Of a DNA stretch of 6,821 nt, positions 5,686 through 6,821 are shown one piece after another. Location of the stretch: contig KL569161.1 in the NCBI GenBank assembly GCA_000715635.1, positions 27,922-34,742 on the forward strand, in the 5' to 3' direction. Each line of letters begins with the position of its first letter. Position 1 is the first letter of the stretch. The DNA comes from Streptomyces violaceus (lineage in GTDB: Bacteria; Actinomycetota; Actinomycetes; Streptomycetales; Streptomycetaceae). The position numbers and the translations under genes were made by a program. The notes beneath the pieces are model-generated. The model did not search any database, was not told where the DNA came from, and worked only from the letters and a program-made list of their open reading frames with translations.

Positions 5686-5706
5686 AACAGGAGACGAGGA
5701 ACAGGG
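5679..5706. repeat. 14-bp tandem repeat overlapping the palindrome
   Basis: GACGAGGAACAGG plus A or G occurs twice head to tail (5679-5692 and 5693-5706). The first copy begins inside the right arm of the palindrome. Because both copies start with GACGAGG, the left palindrome arm (CCTCGTC) can pair with either one, giving two mutually exclusive hairpins. Confidence 0.85.
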
Positions 5707-5733
5707 GGCGAAAGGCAGGGGCGAGGAAATCCG

Positions 5734-5764
5734 TTGGCGATCGTCTACCCCGCTCCTCTAAGAT
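5734..5764 (+). promoter_or_regulatory. Possible promoter of helD
   Basis: TTGGCG (5734-5739) and TAAGAT (5759-5764) resemble housekeeping -35 and -10 elements of streptomycetes, but the 19-base spacer is slightly long. The implied transcript would start near 5771 with a leader of about 95 bases. I saw no inverted repeat that I recognise as the rifamycin-associated element reported upstream of some helR genes. Confidence 0.42.
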
Positions 5765-5854
5765 CTCCGCTTCTTGCCCGCCTCCCTCACGGAGTGCCGC
5801 CGACCGGACGGAAACCGGCCGGTATCTCACCGCCATCCCTTCCACAGGCCCTCC

Positions 5855-5859
5855 GGAGG
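5855..5859 (+). promoter_or_regulatory. Ribosome-binding site supporting the TTG start of helD
   Basis: A perfect GGAGG lies seven bases before the TTG at 5867. No in-frame ATG or GTG occurs near it, so this site fixes the unusual start. Confidence 0.85.
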
Positions 5860-5866
5860 CACCCCC

Positions 5867-6821
5867 TTGTCCACGCCCGTCGACGACCCGCTCTCCCGTG
5901 AGCGCTCCCACCTCGCCGCGTCCCGTTCCGCCCTGCGTGCCATGCGCGAGGACGTCGAGGCCCTCGACATCAGAGACGTCACCGCGAACTGGGTCAACGC
6001 CGAGGTGCTGGCCCACCAGATCGAGGAGCGCGTCAAGGCCCTGGCCGACCTCAGCGACACCCCGCTGTTCTTCGGGCGGCTCGACTATCTGCACACTCCG
6101 GGCGCCGAACAGGCCGAGGGCGCGGACGGGGAGCGCTTCTACATCGGGCGGCGGCATGTGCACGACGCCGACGGCGACCCCATGGTGATCGACTGGCGCG
6201 CACCGGTCTCGCAGCCATTCTACCGGGCCTCCAAGAAGGACCCGCTGGACATCGCGCTGCGCCGCCGCTTCGGCTACACGGGCGGCGACCTCACGGCGTA
6301 CGAGGACGAGCACCTCTCGGACCCGGGCGAGGCGGCGCGTACGAGCACACTCCTCCAGCAGGAGATCGAGCGTCCGCGTGTCGGCCCGATGCGGGACATC
6401 GTCGCGACGATCCAGCCCGAGCAGGACGAGATCGTGCGGTCCGGACTCTCCGGCACGGTGTGCGTACAGGGCGGCCCGGGCACCGGGAAGACCGCCGTGG
6501 GCCTGCACCGGGTCGCCTATCTCCTCTACGCCCACCGCGAGCGCCTCGCCCGCACCGGCACCCTGGTCATCGGCCCCAACCGGTCCTTCCTGCACTACAT
6601 CGAGCAAGTTCTCCCCGCGCTGGGCGAGTTGACCGTCCAGCAGGCCACCGTCGAGGACCTGGTGGCCCACGTCGAGATCAAGGGCACGGACGACGCGACG
6701 GCCGCGGTCGTCAAGGGCGACGCCCGTATGGCGCAGGTGCTGCGCAGGGCCCTCTACGCGCACGTCACCCTGCCCACCGAGCCGGTCGTGGTCGTGCGCG
6801 GCTCCCGCCGGTGGCGGGGCG
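5867..6821 (+). CDS. helD: HelD-type RNA polymerase-associated ATPase, 3'-truncated by the window edge
   Basis: The first 318 codons of a UvrD/PcrA-like superfamily 1 ATPase of the HelD family; the frame runs off the window end. HelD proteins bind RNA polymerase and release it from DNA or nucleic acid; the actinobacterial HelR type also helps against rifamycins. Translation starts at TTG (see the GGAGG upstream), giving MSTPVDDPLSRERSHLAASR. Residues 8-70 form the HelD-like N-terminal coiled coil. LFFGRLDY, FYIGRRHV and MVIDWRAPVSQPFYRA (about 65-125) are the typical pre-motor segment. IQPEQDEIVRSGLSGTVCVQ leads into Walker A GGPGTGKT (202-209), followed by VGLHRVAYLLY and VIGPNRSFLHYIEQVLP. 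The Walker B, the remaining motifs and the RNA polymerase-channel tip regions lie beyond the window, so the HelD class and any rifamycin role cannot be judged. Residues about 240-318 fit the 1A-domain insertion found in this family. Confidence 0.94.
   Translation, partial: MSTPVDDPLSRERSHLAASRSALRAMREDVEALDIRDVTANWVNAEVLAHQIEERVKALADLSDTPLFFGRLDYLHTPGAEQAEGADGERFYIGRRHVHDADGDPMVIDWRAPVSQPFYRASKKDPLDIALRRRFGYTGGDLTAYEDEHLSDPGEAARTSTLLQQEIERPRVGPMRDIVATIQPEQDEIVRSGLSGTVCVQGGPGTGKTAVGLHRVAYLLYAHRERLARTGTLVIGPNRSFLHYIEQVLPALGELTVQQATVEDLVAHVEIKGTDDATAAVVKGDARMAQVLRRALYAHVTLPTEPVVVVRGSRRWRG

Noticed and set aside
5556..5866. Rifamycin-associated element upstream of helD
   Set aside because: No inverted repeat resembling the motif as I remember it was found; the palindrome present has a different sequence.
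5651..6763. Long open frame (370 aa) antisense to helD
   Set aside because: The opposite strand encodes clear HelD motifs in one continuous frame with a perfect ribosome-binding site; this frame is a composition artefact.

Overview
The window is very GC-rich with strong G/C bias at third codon positions, GTG and TTG starts, and GGAGG/AAAGG ribosome-binding sites. Gene content and codon style point to a Streptomyces-like actinomycete chromosome. No tRNA, rRNA or CRISPR array was seen.

Layout. (1) 1-1718, + strand: the 3' part of a large helicase-associated protein with an XPB-type domain and a WYL-like tail; its start lies before the window. (2) 1892-2311, + strand: two tiny secreted peptides (43 and 63 aa) in tandem, separated by a GC-rich hairpin. 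Their mature parts share a short motif. (3) 2289-3539, - strand: an unusual single ORF joining a four-helix UPF0114/YqhA membrane domain to an IstB-type AAA+ ATPase through a low-complexity linker. (4) 3704-5347, + strand: a complete XPB-type DNA helicase. (5) 5367-5555, - strand: a 62-aa protein of unknown function. (6) 5556-5866: a 311-bp intergenic stretch with two hairpins, a 14-bp tandem repeat and a possible promoter. (7) 5867 to the end, + strand: the N-terminal 318 codons of a HelD-type RNA polymerase-associated ATPase, starting at TTG.

How the genes relate. The helicase-associated protein and XPB share a homologous domain and correspond, from memory, to the neighbouring Rv0862c-Rv0861c pair of Mycobacterium tuberculosis. 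Here about 2 kb separates them, holding the peptides and the UPF0114-IstB gene. XPB acts on DNA duplexes and HelD on stalled or drug-bound RNA polymerase, so the conserved genes have a nucleic-acid maintenance theme. The secreted peptides and the membrane-ATPase fusion do not obviously fit it and are the most unusual part of the window.
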